Shown here in pieces: positions 19,476-28,242 of a DNA stretch of 64,000 nt. Origin of the DNA: Actinoallomurus purpureus. Its GTDB lineage: Bacteria; Actinomycetota; Actinomycetes; Streptosporangiales; Streptosporangiaceae. Both the position numbers and the translations under genes were made by a program. The notes under the pieces were generated by a model. The model did not search any database. It was not told the DNA's origin and saw nothing but the letters and a program-made list of their open reading frames with translations. How positions within the stretch are numbered: position 1 is the first letter of the stretch; each line of letters begins with the position of its first letter. Location of the stretch: assembly GCF_024055795.1 (NCBI RefSeq), contig NZ_JAMXMY010000007.1, forward strand, positions 248,001 to 312,000, read 5' to 3'.

Positions 19476-20627
19476 GTGATCGACATTTCCCTGACGCCTG
19501 CCCAGACCTCATCGGTGCCGCGCCCGTCGGCGCGGCGCCGGTGGCTGCGCTGGGCGGGGCGCGCGGCCATGTTCGGGGCGATCGGCGTGGCCGCCTGGGC
19601 GTTCCGCGACCAGCTGCCCGACGCCGGAGCCCTGGTGCACGCCGCCGCGCACGCGAACCCCGGCTGGCTGGCCGTCGTGGTGCTCACCCAGCTGGCCTCC
19701 ATGAGCATGTTCACGCGCGTGCAGCGACGGCTGCTGCGGGCGGGCGGAGTCCGGATGTCGCTGCCCAGGGCGCTGCAGATCACGTACGCGGGCAACGCGC
19801 TCTCGACGACGCTCCCGGTGGGTCCGGCGGTCAGCGTGGCGTTCGGCTTTCGTCAGTTCCGCCGCGCCGGAGCCACGGCGCGGTCGGCGACGGCCGTGAT
19901 CGTGCTCGGCGGCGTGGTGATGAACCTCGGCTATGCCGCCGTCGGCCTGACCGCGCTGATCGCCGAACCGAACTCCCGGTCGTTCGCCATCACGGGTCTG
20001 GCGTCCCTGGTGGGCGCGGCGGGCGCGCTCGTCCTGCTCTGGAACTGGAAGCGGGGAGCGGTGAACCGCCTGGCGCTGCGCGCCTTCGGTCCGCTGCTGC
20101 GGCACCGGCTCATGGCTCCGCTCACCGAGATGTGGCAGGGCCGGGGCGCGCTGCGCCTGAGCCCACGCGACTGGGGCGTGCTCGGCCTGATGGCCGTACT
20201 GAACTGGGCGTTCGACATCCTCTCCCTCGCGACCGCCGAGCGCGCGGTCGGCGTGCACACCCCGCTCTACGCCGTCACGCTCGCGTACTTCGCCGCGCAG
20301 GCCGCCGGCAGTGTCCTGCCGCTGCTGCCCGGCGGGCTCGGTGCGATCGAGGCGAGCCTGGCGGCGTCGCTGGTCGCCTTCGGAGCACTCGCCGTCCCGG
20401 CCGGGGCGGCGGTGGCCCTGTACCGGCTCGTGTCCTTCTGGGGCGTCATCGGCGCCGGCTGGCTCGCCTGGCTGGCGGTCAAGGTCGGCGAGGACGACGG
20501 GACACGCCTCCGCCTGCGGAAGACGTTCGGCGACCTGGGAACGTCGCTGTACACCCCGTCGCTCACGATGGTCTGCGCCGCCCCCGCTCCCCCGGTTCCC
20601 GACTCCCCGGAATCCGCCCGGCCCTGA
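19476..20627 (+). CDS. lysylphosphatidylglycerol synthase-type transmembrane protein (UPF0104)
   Basis: A 383-residue polytopic membrane protein of the UPF0104/LPG_synthase_TM family, the flippase-like half of MprF, without the aminoacyl-transferase domain. Eight or so membrane helices are visible, with the family motif LLPGGLGAIEASLAASL near residue 290. The start is GTG at 19476 with GAGGT about nine bases upstream. Substrates of such stand-alone proteins are mostly unknown. It sits between catabolic genes but has no KstR2-like site of its own. Confidence 0.85.
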   Translation: MIDISLTPAQTSSVPRPSARRRWLRWAGRAAMFGAIGVAAWAFRDQLPDAGALVHAAAHANPGWLAVVVLTQLASMSMFTRVQRRLLRAGGVRMSLPRALQITYAGNALSTTLPVGPAVSVAFGFRQFRRAGATARSATAVIVLGGVVMNLGYAAVGLTALIAEPNSRSFAITGLASLVGAAGALVLLWNWKRGAVNRLALRAFGPLLRHRLMAPLTEMWQGRGALRLSPRDWGVLGLMAVLNWAFDILSLATAERAVGVHTPLYAVTLAYFAAQAAGSVLPLLPGGLGAIEASLAASLVAFGALAVPAGAAVALYRLVSFWGVIGAGWLAWLAVKVGEDDGTRLRLRKTFGDLGTSLYTPSLTMVCAAPAPPVPDSPESARP

Positions 20628-20698
20628 CCTGGCCTTGGGGCCGCGGAATCCGTCCGGCCCACTCGACACGTCGCACCCGCGTGACCGCTTCTCACGGC

Positions 20699-20745
20699 TT
20701 GTTGCCGTACGATCCCGCTGCTACGCTTCCCAAGCGAGCGCTTGG
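20699..20745 (+). promoter_or_regulatory. promoter with KstR2-like operator, site 2
   Basis: A -35 box TTGTTG (20699-20704) and a -10 box TACGCT (20722-20727) are 17 bases apart. The palindrome CCAAGCGAGCGCTTGG (20730-20745) begins two bases after the -10. It contains AGCGAGCGCTTGGT, one mismatch from the KstR2 motif. A repressor here would cover the transcription start of the luciferase-like gene. Confidence 0.75.
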
Positions 20746-20777
20746 TCATTTTGGAGCAGCACACTGCCGGAGGCGTG

Positions 20778-21842
20778 ATGTCCCTACGGGTCAGCGTGGG
20801 TTACGAGCTCGAGGTGCGCGGGCGCACCCGCGAGGTCGAGCGGCGGGCCTTCGAGAACGTCATCGACCAGGTCGTTCTGGCCGACCGCCTCGGCTACGAC
20901 ACGGCATGGTTCGTGGAGCACCACTTCACGCGCGGGTTCTCCCACTCGTCCGCGCCCGACCTCGTCCTCGCCGCCTGCTCGCAGCGGACCGAGCGCATCC
21001 ACCTCGGCCTGGGCGTCGTGCTCCTGCCGTTCCAGCATCCCGTCCGCACCGCCGAACGAGTCGCGACCCTCGACGTCCTCAGCGGCGGGCGGGTGGAGTT
21101 CGGCACCGGGCGCGGGGCGTCCCCGCTGGAGTACCAGGCGTTCCAGCGTCCCTTCGAGCAGTCCCGGCAGATCTGGGAGGACACCCTCGATGCGGTGCTG
21201 GCGATCTGGAACGCCGACGGCGAGCCGGTCACGCGGTCGAGCGAGTTCTTCGAGGTGCCGGGCGTCGCGGTCTACCCGCGCCCGGCGCAGGAGCCCCATC
21301 CGCCGGTCTGGGTCGCCTCCACCTCGCTCGACGGCTACCTCGCGGCGGCGCGCAAGGGCTACAACCTGCTCGGCATGACGATGTTGAAGGGCCTCGACGA
21401 CGTCGCCGAGGACATCGCCAAGTACAAGGAGTGCCTGGCGAGCAGTGGGTTCGACCCGGAGACCCGGCGTGTCGCGCTGATGATCCCCTGGCACGTCGCG
21501 CCGTCGAAGGACGAGGCGATCTCCAGGGCCGCCGACGCGATCCTGTGGTACATCCGCCGCCAGGTGAACCTCGTCACTCCCCCGGACTACTACGACGCCC
21601 GGCACGCGACGCATCGGGTGCTGGGCCAGCTCGCGGCCGGCCTGCCGCCCGAGGAGGCCATGGAGACGCTGCGCGAGCACCACATGGTCGTCGTGGACGA
21701 CGTCGAGGGCTCCCGTAAGGCCGTCGAGCGCATCCAGGCCGCCGGCGCCACCGATCTCATCCTCCAGGCCCAGGTCGGCGGCCTGGCGAACGAGCACGTG
21801 ACCGGATCGATGCGGCTGTTCATGGACGAGGTGATGGGTTGA
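20778..21842 (+). CDS. luciferase-like monooxygenase (LLM family)
   Basis: A 354-residue TIM-barrel flavin- or F420-dependent oxidoreductase of the bacterial luciferase superfamily. Typical motifs are WFVEHHFTRGFSHSSAPDL, then ERIHLGLGVVLLPFQHPVR and LSGGRVEFGTGRG. The ATG at 20778 follows GGAGG at four bases. The gene begins a probable three-gene unit with the two downstream adenylate-forming genes, and it has a KstR2-like operator over its promoter. A role in oxygenating or oxidising a steroid-derived or branched acyl-CoA is inference. The nearby flavin reductase at 27621 could supply reduced flavin. Confidence 0.88.
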   Translation: MSLRVSVGYELEVRGRTREVERRAFENVIDQVVLADRLGYDTAWFVEHHFTRGFSHSSAPDLVLAACSQRTERIHLGLGVVLLPFQHPVRTAERVATLDVLSGGRVEFGTGRGASPLEYQAFQRPFEQSRQIWEDTLDAVLAIWNADGEPVTRSSEFFEVPGVAVYPRPAQEPHPPVWVASTSLDGYLAAARKGYNLLGMTMLKGLDDVAEDIAKYKECLASSGFDPETRRVALMIPWHVAPSKDEAISRAADAILWYIRRQVNLVTPPDYYDARHATHRVLGQLAAGLPPEEAMETLREHHMVVVDDVEGSRKAVERIQAAGATDLILQAQVGGLANEHVTGSMRLFMDEVMG

Positions 21843-21856
21843 CCGAAGGAGAGCGC

Positions 21857-22933
21857 ATGACCTGGAGCACCCGAGGCGCCCTCGCGACTCCCCGCGACGC
21901 GGCGGGGCTGCTGCTCGTCTCCCCCGAGGCCGACGTGGTGGTGCCGCTGACCGCCGGGGACCGCGCGGCCGCGCTGGACATCGCGACGACGACGCTGCGC
22001 GCCGCGGGCGTCGGCCCGTCCGACCGGGTCGTGGTCGCGCTGGGCAACGACGGCGAGGCGACCGGCACGCTGATCGCGCAGGCGTGCGCGGAGATCGCCC
22101 AGGCCGCGGCCGCTCCGGGGCCCCGGGGGCGGCTGCGCCTGCACCACGCGCTGGAGGCCGTACGGGCCACCACCCTCGTCGCGACGCCCACGGGGGCGAT
22201 GGACCTGCTCGCCCGGCTGCACCTGGAGTTCCTCCTCGACCCGCTCGACCTCGGCCTGCGCCGGGTCCTGCTCACCGGCGAGATCCCGTCGCCGGGCACC
22301 GCCGGACAGCTCGCGTCCGAATTCGAGGCGGAGGTGGGCGAGCTGTACGCCGACCCGTACTTCGGGCTCCCGTCGGCGTACCGGTCCCCGCGCGACGCCG
22401 CGTACACCCCGGCCCGCGACGGCCTGCTGGGCCTCGCGCCGATCGGCAAGGACGTGCTGCTGGAGCCGCCGTACCCGCCCGGAACGGCGGAGATCGTGGT
22501 CACTCCCGCCTGGCACTCCACGCTGGCCGGCACGACGCTGCGCACCGGGCAGGTCGTGCGCCTGACCGAGGGCGCGGGGATTCCCGCTCCGGAGCACACC
22601 GTGGGCGAGCACATCCTCCTGCGAGGGCGGTGGCTGTCGATCCCGCGCGTGGCCGAGGCCCTGTCCCGGATCGACGGCATCGCCCACTGGGACCTGCGCG
22701 CCGCCCGCGAGGGCACGCTCGACGCCGCCGCGCTGCACGTCACGTTCAACCGCGCGACGCTCGTGAAGAGCCCGATGTGGCGGTCGCGCATCCACCAGGC
22801 CCTCGTCGCGATCACCCCGGTGACCATCGAGGTCGTCGTCGAGGACGACGTCGCGGAGCAGGCCCGGCCGGGTTCGGTCACCGATCTGCGCGGCCACCAT
22901 CTCGGCCGTGACCGGTCAGCGGTCGCGGAGTGA
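21857..22933 (+). CDS. divergent PaaK-like adenylate-forming protein
   Basis: A 358-residue protein resembling phenylacetate-CoA ligase in its later parts. AEIVVTPAWHSTLAGTTL and RTGQVVRLTEG mirror the PaaK core strand and RTGD motif, and GRWLSIPRVAEALSRIDG mirrors the C-terminal domain. The ATP-binding loop of PaaK is not recognisable in the N-terminal half, and the protein is shorter than the usual 430 residues. It may be a non-adenylating paralogue or a very divergent ligase. The ATG at 21857 follows AAGGAG and lies 14 bases past the upstream stop, so the gene is in the same operon as the luciferase-like gene. Confidence 0.6.
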   Translation: MTWSTRGALATPRDAAGLLLVSPEADVVVPLTAGDRAAALDIATTTLRAAGVGPSDRVVVALGNDGEATGTLIAQACAEIAQAAAAPGPRGRLRLHHALEAVRATTLVATPTGAMDLLARLHLEFLLDPLDLGLRRVLLTGEIPSPGTAGQLASEFEAEVGELYADPYFGLPSAYRSPRDAAYTPARDGLLGLAPIGKDVLLEPPYPPGTAEIVVTPAWHSTLAGTTLRTGQVVRLTEGAGIPAPEHTVGEHILLRGRWLSIPRVAEALSRIDGIAHWDLRAAREGTLDAAALHVTFNRATLVKSPMWRSRIHQALVAITPVTIEVVVEDDVAEQARPGSVTDLRGHHLGRDRSAVAE

Positions 22934-22963
22934 CCCGGCCCGTTTTCCGAGCGGAGGCAGGTC

Positions 22964-24556
22964 ATGAAACCGGTGCCGGACTGGGGGACGATCCCGCGGA
23001 TGCTGCGCGATCAGGCGGTGCGCCATCCGGATGACGTGGTCGTCGTGGACGGCGACACGACGCTGACGCTGCGCGCGTTGCGGGAGGAGGCCGCGCGCGT
23101 GGCCCGGGGCCTGATCGCGCTCGGTGTCCAGCGCGGCGACCGGGTCGCCGTGTGGGCGCCGAACTCCGCGGCCTGGGCGGTCATCGCGTACGGCGTCTGG
23201 GACGCCGGGGCGATCATCATGCCGCTGTCGACGCGGTTCCGCGGGATCGAGGCCGCCGCCATGCTGCGCAGGACCGGCGCGCGGGCGCTCTTCGTCGACG
23301 AGGGGTTCCTGGGCTTCTCCTACCTCGGCGCACTGCAGGAGACCTGCGGCGGGCCGGTCGGGGGCCGCCCGTTCGGCGACCTGCCGGAGCTGCGGCAAGT
23401 CGTCACCCTGGCGGGGACCGGAGCCCGGCCGCCGGCGCTCTCGTACGAGGACCTCCTCGCGGGCGGCGAGGAGGTGGCGGACGCCGAGGAGCGCGCGCTG
23501 GCGGTACGCCCGGACGACCTGGCCGAGGTCATGGCCACGTCCGGCACGACCGGCGCGCCGAAGGGCGTCATGCTGCCCCACGCGCAGCTGCTGCGCGGCT
23601 ACTGGGACTGGGCGTCGATCGTCACGCTGCGCGCGGACGACCGTTATCCGATCATCGCGCCGTTCTCCCACGGATTCGGGATCAACGCCGGGCTGCTGGC
23701 CTGCGTCCTCAAACGCGCGACGATGATGCCGATCTCGGTGTTCGCGCCCGACGCCCTGATGGACATGATCGAGCGGGACCGGATCAGCGTCCTGGCCGGT
23801 CCGCCGACGCTGTTCCACCGGATCCTGGAGGAGCTGGACGGCCGTGACGTGTCCTCGCTGCGGGTGGCGATCTGCGGGGCGGCGGCGGTGCCGCCGGAGC
23901 TGATCCGGCGGCTGGTCGAGCGCGTCGGCCTGGACCGGATGATCAACGCGTACGGCCTGATGGAGGGCACCGTCGTGTCGATGACGCGGGCCGACGACCC
24001 GGTCGAGGTGATCGCCGCCACCACCGGGCGACCGGTGCCCGGCGTGACCGTGCGCATCGTGGACGACGACGGGAAGGACCTGCCGGCCGGCGAACGCGGG
24101 GAGATCCTCGTCGGCGGGTACGGCGTCATGCGCGGCTACTGGGACGATCCGGAGCGCACGGCGGAGGCCGTGGACGCCGACGGCCGGCTGCACACGGGCG
24201 ACATCGGCACGCTCGACGAACGGGGCGACCTCGCGATCGTCGACCGGAAGAAGGACATGTTCATCGTCGGTGGCTTCAACGCCTACCCCGCCGAGATCGA
24301 GGCGCTGCTGCTCCACCATCCGGCCATCGCCCAGGCCGCCGTGGTCGCCGTGCCCGACGACACGTTGGGCGAGGTCGGCTGGGCGTTCGTCGTCCCCGCC
24401 GCCCCGGTCGAGCCGGCCGAGATCATCGACTGGGCGCGCGAGCACATGTCCAACTACAAGGTCCCCCGGCGCGTCACGCTCGTCGACGCGCTCCCCGCCA
24501 ACGTCAACGGCAAGGTCGACAAGCAGGCCCTCCGCGCCCGCACCGCCGCCCGCTGA
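22964..24556 (+). CDS. acyl-CoA synthetase, FadD3-like
   Basis: A 530-residue AMP-forming ligase with all expected motifs: the phosphate loop TSGTTGAPKGVMLPH, the YGLMEGT core, HTGDIG, DRKKDMFIVGGFN and the C-terminal catalytic lysine in NVNGKVDKQAL. Overall it resembles mycobacterial FadD3, which activates HIP, the steroid C/D-ring fragment, to its CoA thioester. Orthology is inferred from recall of that sequence and from the neighbouring FadE30-like and KstR2-like genes. The ATG at 22964 follows GGAGG. It is the last gene of the 20778-24556 unit. Confidence 0.85.
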   Translation: MKPVPDWGTIPRMLRDQAVRHPDDVVVVDGDTTLTLRALREEAARVARGLIALGVQRGDRVAVWAPNSAAWAVIAYGVWDAGAIIMPLSTRFRGIEAAAMLRRTGARALFVDEGFLGFSYLGALQETCGGPVGGRPFGDLPELRQVVTLAGTGARPPALSYEDLLAGGEEVADAEERALAVRPDDLAEVMATSGTTGAPKGVMLPHAQLLRGYWDWASIVTLRADDRYPIIAPFSHGFGINAGLLACVLKRATMMPISVFAPDALMDMIERDRISVLAGPPTLFHRILEELDGRDVSSLRVAICGAAAVPPELIRRLVERVGLDRMINAYGLMEGTVVSMTRADDPVEVIAATTGRPVPGVTVRIVDDDGKDLPAGERGEILVGGYGVMRGYWDDPERTAEAVDADGRLHTGDIGTLDERGDLAIVDRKKDMFIVGGFNAYPAEIEALLLHHPAIAQAAVVAVPDDTLGEVGWAFVVPAAPVEPAEIIDWAREHMSNYKVPRRVTLVDALPANVNGKVDKQALRARTAAR

Positions 24557-24703
24557 GGCCGCTGCCGCGTGCCAATTCCATCAATCCGGGCATCGAGACC
24601 GCCTCACTGTGCCGGAGCAGCGCGCATCACCGCGGAACCGGGCGGACCGAGCGTAGGCGCGGCGCATGCCGGTGGGAAGACCGGCCCGGGACCGCGACGG
24701 CGC

Positions 24704-25618
24704 TCAGCCGATGCGGTCGGTGACCAGCGCGGGGGCGCCGAGCACCTCGACCGGCTCCTCGTCGTGCCGGGGCATCAGCACGACCACGACCATCGAGGCG
24801 GCGAACCCGGCCGTCCGCAGCCCGAGCCGGAGAGGATCGTGCGGCAGCGGCTCACCGAACACCGCGGTGCCCGCCATGACGGTGTACACGCTGCCGACGA
24901 CGCTCGAGACCGGCACCACGATGGAGGCGCGGCCGCGCTGGAGCCCGGTCTGGAACAGCGCCAGGCCCGCTCCCGACAGCAGGAGGTACAGGTAGGGGTA
25001 GGGCGACGCGAACGTCCGCCCGATGAAACCGCCGGACCCGTCGGCGAGGAAGCCGGCGACGCCCTTGGTCTGCAGCGCTCCCGCGCCGTACAGCAGGCCG
25101 GCGGCGGCACCGTACAGCACGCCGGGAACGGGCCGCCCGGTGCGGCGCCCGGAGCGCGTCGCCGAGAGGAAGGCGCCGAGGCCGAGCACGACTGTGCCCG
25201 CCGACACGGCCAGCATGACGCCGGTGTCGGCGCGCACCCCGAGCCGGGTCGGCTCCATCGACATGCAGACGAGCAGCAGCGACAGCGCGAGCACGCCGAG
25301 CCCCGTCCACTCGCGCGAAGTGGTCCGCTCGCCCAGGAACACCGCCGAGAACACGACGAGCAGCGCCAGGCCGGCGAGCTGGATCGGCTGCCCGACGCTG
25401 AGCGGCACGAGCGACATGACGCCGACCTGGCAGAGCAGGCCCATGCCCATGACGAGGAACCCGGTCACCCACGCCCGGCTGCCGCACAGCACGCGGACCA
25501 TGTGGCCCACCCGGTGCGCGTCGATCGGCGGCAGGTCGCGCAGCGCCCGCTTCTCGAGGACGAAGCCGGCGTTGTACAGGACCGTCGCCACCAAGGCGAG
25601 GATGATGCCGAAGAACAA
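24704..25618 (-). CDS. DMT-type membrane transporter (EamA/NIPA-like)
   Basis: A 304-residue protein with nine or ten hydrophobic helices, built like the drug/metabolite or NIPA magnesium transporter families. Examples are IILALVATVLYNAGFVLEKRAL at the start and LAGLALLVVFSAVFLGE. The TTG at 25618 is chosen because AGGAGG lies four bases upstream and the protein then begins at its first membrane helix. It converges with the FadD3-like gene across 147 bp without recognisable features. The substrate is unknown. Confidence 0.75.
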   Translation of the reverse strand: MFFGIILALVATVLYNAGFVLEKRALRDLPPIDAHRVGHMVRVLCGSRAWVTGFLVMGMGLLCQVGVMSLVPLSVGQPIQLAGLALLVVFSAVFLGERTTSREWTGLGVLALSLLLVCMSMEPTRLGVRADTGVMLAVSAGTVVLGLGAFLSATRSGRRTGRPVPGVLYGAAAGLLYGAGALQTKGVAGFLADGSGGFIGRTFASPYPYLYLLLSGAGLALFQTGLQRGRASIVVPVSSVVGSVYTVMAGTAVFGEPLPHDPLRLGLRTAGFAASMVVVVLMPRHDEEPVEVLGAPALVTDRIG

Positions 25619-25798
25619 GCAGCCTCCTGGGCTACGGGGGAAAGCGGCGCGATATGGGGGCGCCGTCGTGATCAGGTGACGCCTGTGAGCTGGGCGGAGA
25701 CGTGCGATGGCATCGGCCCACGGCTCACGAAAATACCGGATCGCCCCCAATGCGACACACCGACCCGGCGAAAAACACGGCTCAACGTGCCGGGCGGC

Positions 25799-26212
25799 TC
25801 ATCGTGGCCGCCACCGGACGAGCGTCAGGTCTTCGTCCACGTCGGTGAAGACCGCCTCGACCGGCATGCCCGCCGTGACCTCGGCCGGGTCACCCTCGGT
25901 GAGATCACCGTACATGAAAAGATCTTCGGCATCGTCGAGCCGGACGTGCAACACGGCGTACGGCACCTCGTCGGCGAAGGCCCGCATGAAGACCTGGTGG
26001 CAGACGATCCAGCTCGCGACCCGCCCGGTGCCCTCGATCGGGACCCAGCCGCTCTCCCGTGCCCGGCACCGGCCGCAGATGGCGCGCGGCGGGAAGCGCA
26101 GCGTGCCGCAGCCGCCGCACTTCTGGACCAGCAGCTCGTGCCGCCGGACGGCCTCCCACCACGGCACGGAGTCCCGGTCGACCTGCGGCCTCGGCCGCTC
26201 GGCGAGGCTCAT
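25799..26212 (-). CDS. DUF35 OB-fold acyl-CoA-binding partner protein
   Basis: A 137-residue protein with an N-terminal rubredoxin-like zinc ribbon (CGGCGTLRFPPRAICGRC) followed by an OB-fold. Such DUF35 proteins pair with thiolase-fold lipid-transfer proteins, as in the ChsH2-DUF35/Ltp2 retro-aldolase of steroid side-chain breakdown. The ATG at 26212 overlaps the stop of the thiolase gene by ATGA, matching the known obligate pairing. It probably forms a complex with the product of 26209-27366. Confidence 0.9.
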   Translation of the reverse strand: MSLAERPRPQVDRDSVPWWEAVRRHELLVQKCGGCGTLRFPPRAICGRCRARESGWVPIEGTGRVASWIVCHQVFMRAFADEVPYAVLHVRLDDAEDLFMYGDLTEGDPAEVTAGMPVEAVFTDVDEDLTLVRWRPR

Positions 26213-27366
26213 GCGTCCGTCCGGAGGATCAGCGCCGACGTGCCGGCGAGGACGTAGCCGGGCTGGGCCGTCGACAGCGCCACCTCGGCGCCGCTCACCT
26301 GCCGGTCGCCGGCCGTGCCGCGCAGCTGCGCGACGGCCTCGGCGATGTGGTTGATGCCGTGCACGTATCCCTCCGAGAGGAAGCCGCCGTGGGTGTTGAC
26401 GGGCAGCGGGCCGTCGAGGCTGGTCGCGCCGGAGGCGGCGTACGGGCCGCCCTCCCCCTTGGCGCAGAAGCCGTAGTCCTCCAATTGGACGAGGACCGAG
26501 TAGGTGAAGCAGTCGTACAGCTCGGCGACGTCGATGTCCTCGGGCCCGACCCCCGCCATCGCGTACAGGCGGGGGGCGATCCGCGCGGCCTCGGAGACGG
26601 TGAAGTCGCCGCCCTGACCGGAGAAGAAGCTGTCGCCGCCGCCCCAGACCGCACCGGAGATCAGGACCGGCGGGGTGGCCAGGTCCCGGGCGCGCTCGGC
26701 CGACGTGACGACGACCGCGCAGGCCCCGTCGGTCTCCAGGCAGCAGTCGAGCAGCCGGAGGGGCTCGGCGATCCACCGGGAGGCCAGGTAGTCGTCGAGC
26801 GTGATCGGGTCGCGTTTCAGGGCGCGGGGGTTCTTCACGGCGTTGGCGCGCTGGCCGACCGCGATGTGGCCGAGCTGCTCGTGCGTCGTGCCGTACTTGA
26901 TCATGTGGGCACGGGTGGCCATCGCGAACTGCTGCGGCGGCGCGAAGTAGCCGTACGGCGCCTGGTACTGCGCGTCGAAGACCGGGGCGGCGCCGCGGCC
27001 GGTGCCGCCCATGCGGAACTCCGAGCGCGCGTTGATCGCGCGGTAGCAGACGACGGTGCGGGCGACGCCGGTGGCGACCGCCATGGCCGCCTGCCCGATC
27101 ACCGCGTGCGAGACGCTGCCCCCGCCGAACTGGTCGAGGTACCAGCTCACCTCGGGGACCCCGAGCGCCGGGGCGACCACCCACGGCGGCGTCGAGTCGC
27201 CGACACGGTGGGTCGCGAGCGCGTCGACGTCGTCGACGGCCAGCCCCGCGTCGTCCAGCGCGGCGAGGATCGCGTCGATCGCGAGGGTGAGCGTGGAGAC
27301 GCCGGAGTCCTTGCTGAACGGCGTGTACCCGACCCCGGCGATCGCCGCCCGATCCCGCAACCCCAT
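26209..27366 (-). CDS. thiolase-fold lipid-transfer protein (Ltp2-like aldolase or SCP-x thiolase)
   Basis: A 385-residue thiolase-superfamily protein of the non-specific lipid-transfer type. The family segments CCLETDGACAVVVTSAERA, AELYDCFTYSVLVQLEDYGFC and THGGFLSEGYVHGINHIAEAV are seen. The coupled DUF35 gene argues for a retro-aldolase such as Ltp2 rather than a classical thiolase. In that group conserved tyrosines replace the catalytic cysteines. The ATG at 27366 has a KstR2-like operator 21 bases upstream, and the gene is divergent from the flavin reductase. Substrate is unknown but is expected to be a beta-hydroxy or beta-keto acyl-CoA. Confidence 0.88.
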   Translation of the reverse strand: MGLRDRAAIAGVGYTPFSKDSGVSTLTLAIDAILAALDDAGLAVDDVDALATHRVGDSTPPWVVAPALGVPEVSWYLDQFGGGSVSHAVIGQAAMAVATGVARTVVCYRAINARSEFRMGGTGRGAAPVFDAQYQAPYGYFAPPQQFAMATRAHMIKYGTTHEQLGHIAVGQRANAVKNPRALKRDPITLDDYLASRWIAEPLRLLDCCLETDGACAVVVTSAERARDLATPPVLISGAVWGGGDSFFSGQGGDFTVSEAARIAPRLYAMAGVGPEDIDVAELYDCFTYSVLVQLEDYGFCAKGEGGPYAASGATSLDGPLPVNTHGGFLSEGYVHGINHIAEAVAQLRGTAGDRQVSGAEVALSTAQPGYVLAGTSALILRTDA

Positions 27367-27386
27367 GAGCCGCCCTTCGTCGTTTG

Positions 27387-27400
27387 AACAAGCGCTCGGT
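27387..27400. promoter_or_regulatory. KstR2-like operator, site 3
   Basis: AACAAGCGCTCGGT departs at one position from AnCAAGnnCTTGnT. It sits between the ATG of the thiolase-fold gene and a TAGGGT -10-like box on the minus strand. Confidence 0.65.
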
Positions 27401-27554
27401 CAACCCTAGCAACCAACGCGGGTCTACCGGAACGCCGAACACTGAGGTGCGTGAGGCGTAGGACTTTCGGCCGATTTCACCGCTCGTCCGGAATTCGGGG
27501 GATACGGCGACGCTTTACTGGGAGATGTGGAGCAGTGGGCGGCATCCGGTCAGC

Positions 27555-27600
27555 TTGACACCCCCGGACGGGGCCGCCTATCGTCCAAGCAAGCGCTTGG
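27555..27600 (+). promoter_or_regulatory. promoter with KstR2-like operator, site 4
   Basis: A consensus -35 TTGACA (27555-27560) is followed after 18 bases by TATCGT (27579-27584). The palindrome CCAAGCAAGCGCTTGG (27585-27600) begins at once after the -10. It has the perfect core CAAGCGCTTG. It should control the flavin reductase and the following dehydrogenase. Confidence 0.78.
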
Positions 27601-27620
27601 CTAAGAGAAGGGAACCGGTC

Positions 27621-28235
27621 ATGCCCGATGGCGCGACCGCCGCCACGTCGATCCCCCGAGGCTCGGCTGCGCGATCCTCCGGCCAGAACACGCCACGGCG
27701 CGCACCCCACTCGCCCAACGGAACGCCACGTCCGGGCGCGACCGAGCAGGTCACCGACATCGACACGATGCGTTTTCGCAACATCCTCGGCCGCTTCGCC
27801 ACCGGCGTGGTCGCCATCACCGCGATCGATCCGGAGACGGGCCGGCCCACCGGCCTGGCCGCCAACTCCTTCACCTCGGTGTCGCTGGACCCGGCGCTCA
27901 TCTCCTTCTGCGTCGCGCACACCAGCTCCACGTGGCCCCGGCTGCGCGACGCCGGCCGTCACTGCGTCAACATCCTCTCCGAGCCGCAGCGCGAGGTCTG
28001 CCTGCAGTTGGCCACGAAGGGCGGGGACAAGTTCGCCGGCCTGGAGTGGACCAAGTCCCCCGGCGGCAGCCCCGTGATCGACGGCGCGCTCGCCTGGCTG
28101 GAGTGCTCCGTCGAGGCGGAGTACGTCGCCGGCGACCACGTCATCGTCGTGGCCCAGGTCCACCATCTCGACAAACACCACGACGGCGATCCCCTCGTCT
28201 TCTACAAGGGCTCCTACGGCCGGTTCGACGGCTGA
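27621..28235 (+). CDS. flavin reductase domain protein (HsaB-like)
   Basis: A 204-residue protein with a flavin-reductase-like FMN-binding split barrel. The core opens with MRFRNILGRFATGVVAITA and continues with GLAANSFTSVSLDPALISFCVA, the flavin-binding stretch of two-component monooxygenase reductases. About 50 low-complexity residues precede it. The ATG at 27621 follows GAAGGGA, though the N-terminal extension makes an internal start possible. Steroid degraders use such reductases (HsaB) to feed flavin-dependent monooxygenases. Here the luciferase-like enzymes are candidate partners. Confidence 0.85.
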   Translation: MPDGATAATSIPRGSAARSSGQNTPRRAPHSPNGTPRPGATEQVTDIDTMRFRNILGRFATGVVAITAIDPETGRPTGLAANSFTSVSLDPALISFCVAHTSSTWPRLRDAGRHCVNILSEPQREVCLQLATKGGDKFAGLEWTKSPGGSPVIDGALAWLECSVEAEYVAGDHVIVVAQVHHLDKHHDGDPLVFYKGSYGRFDG

Positions 28236-28242
28236 ACCGGTG

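Noticed and set aside
18861-20627. A single long protein spanning the dehydrogenase 3' region and the UPF0104 protein
   Set aside because: The first 205 codons are out of frame with the acyl-CoA dehydrogenase and have no motif. The true start is the GTG at 19476 with its own ribosome site.
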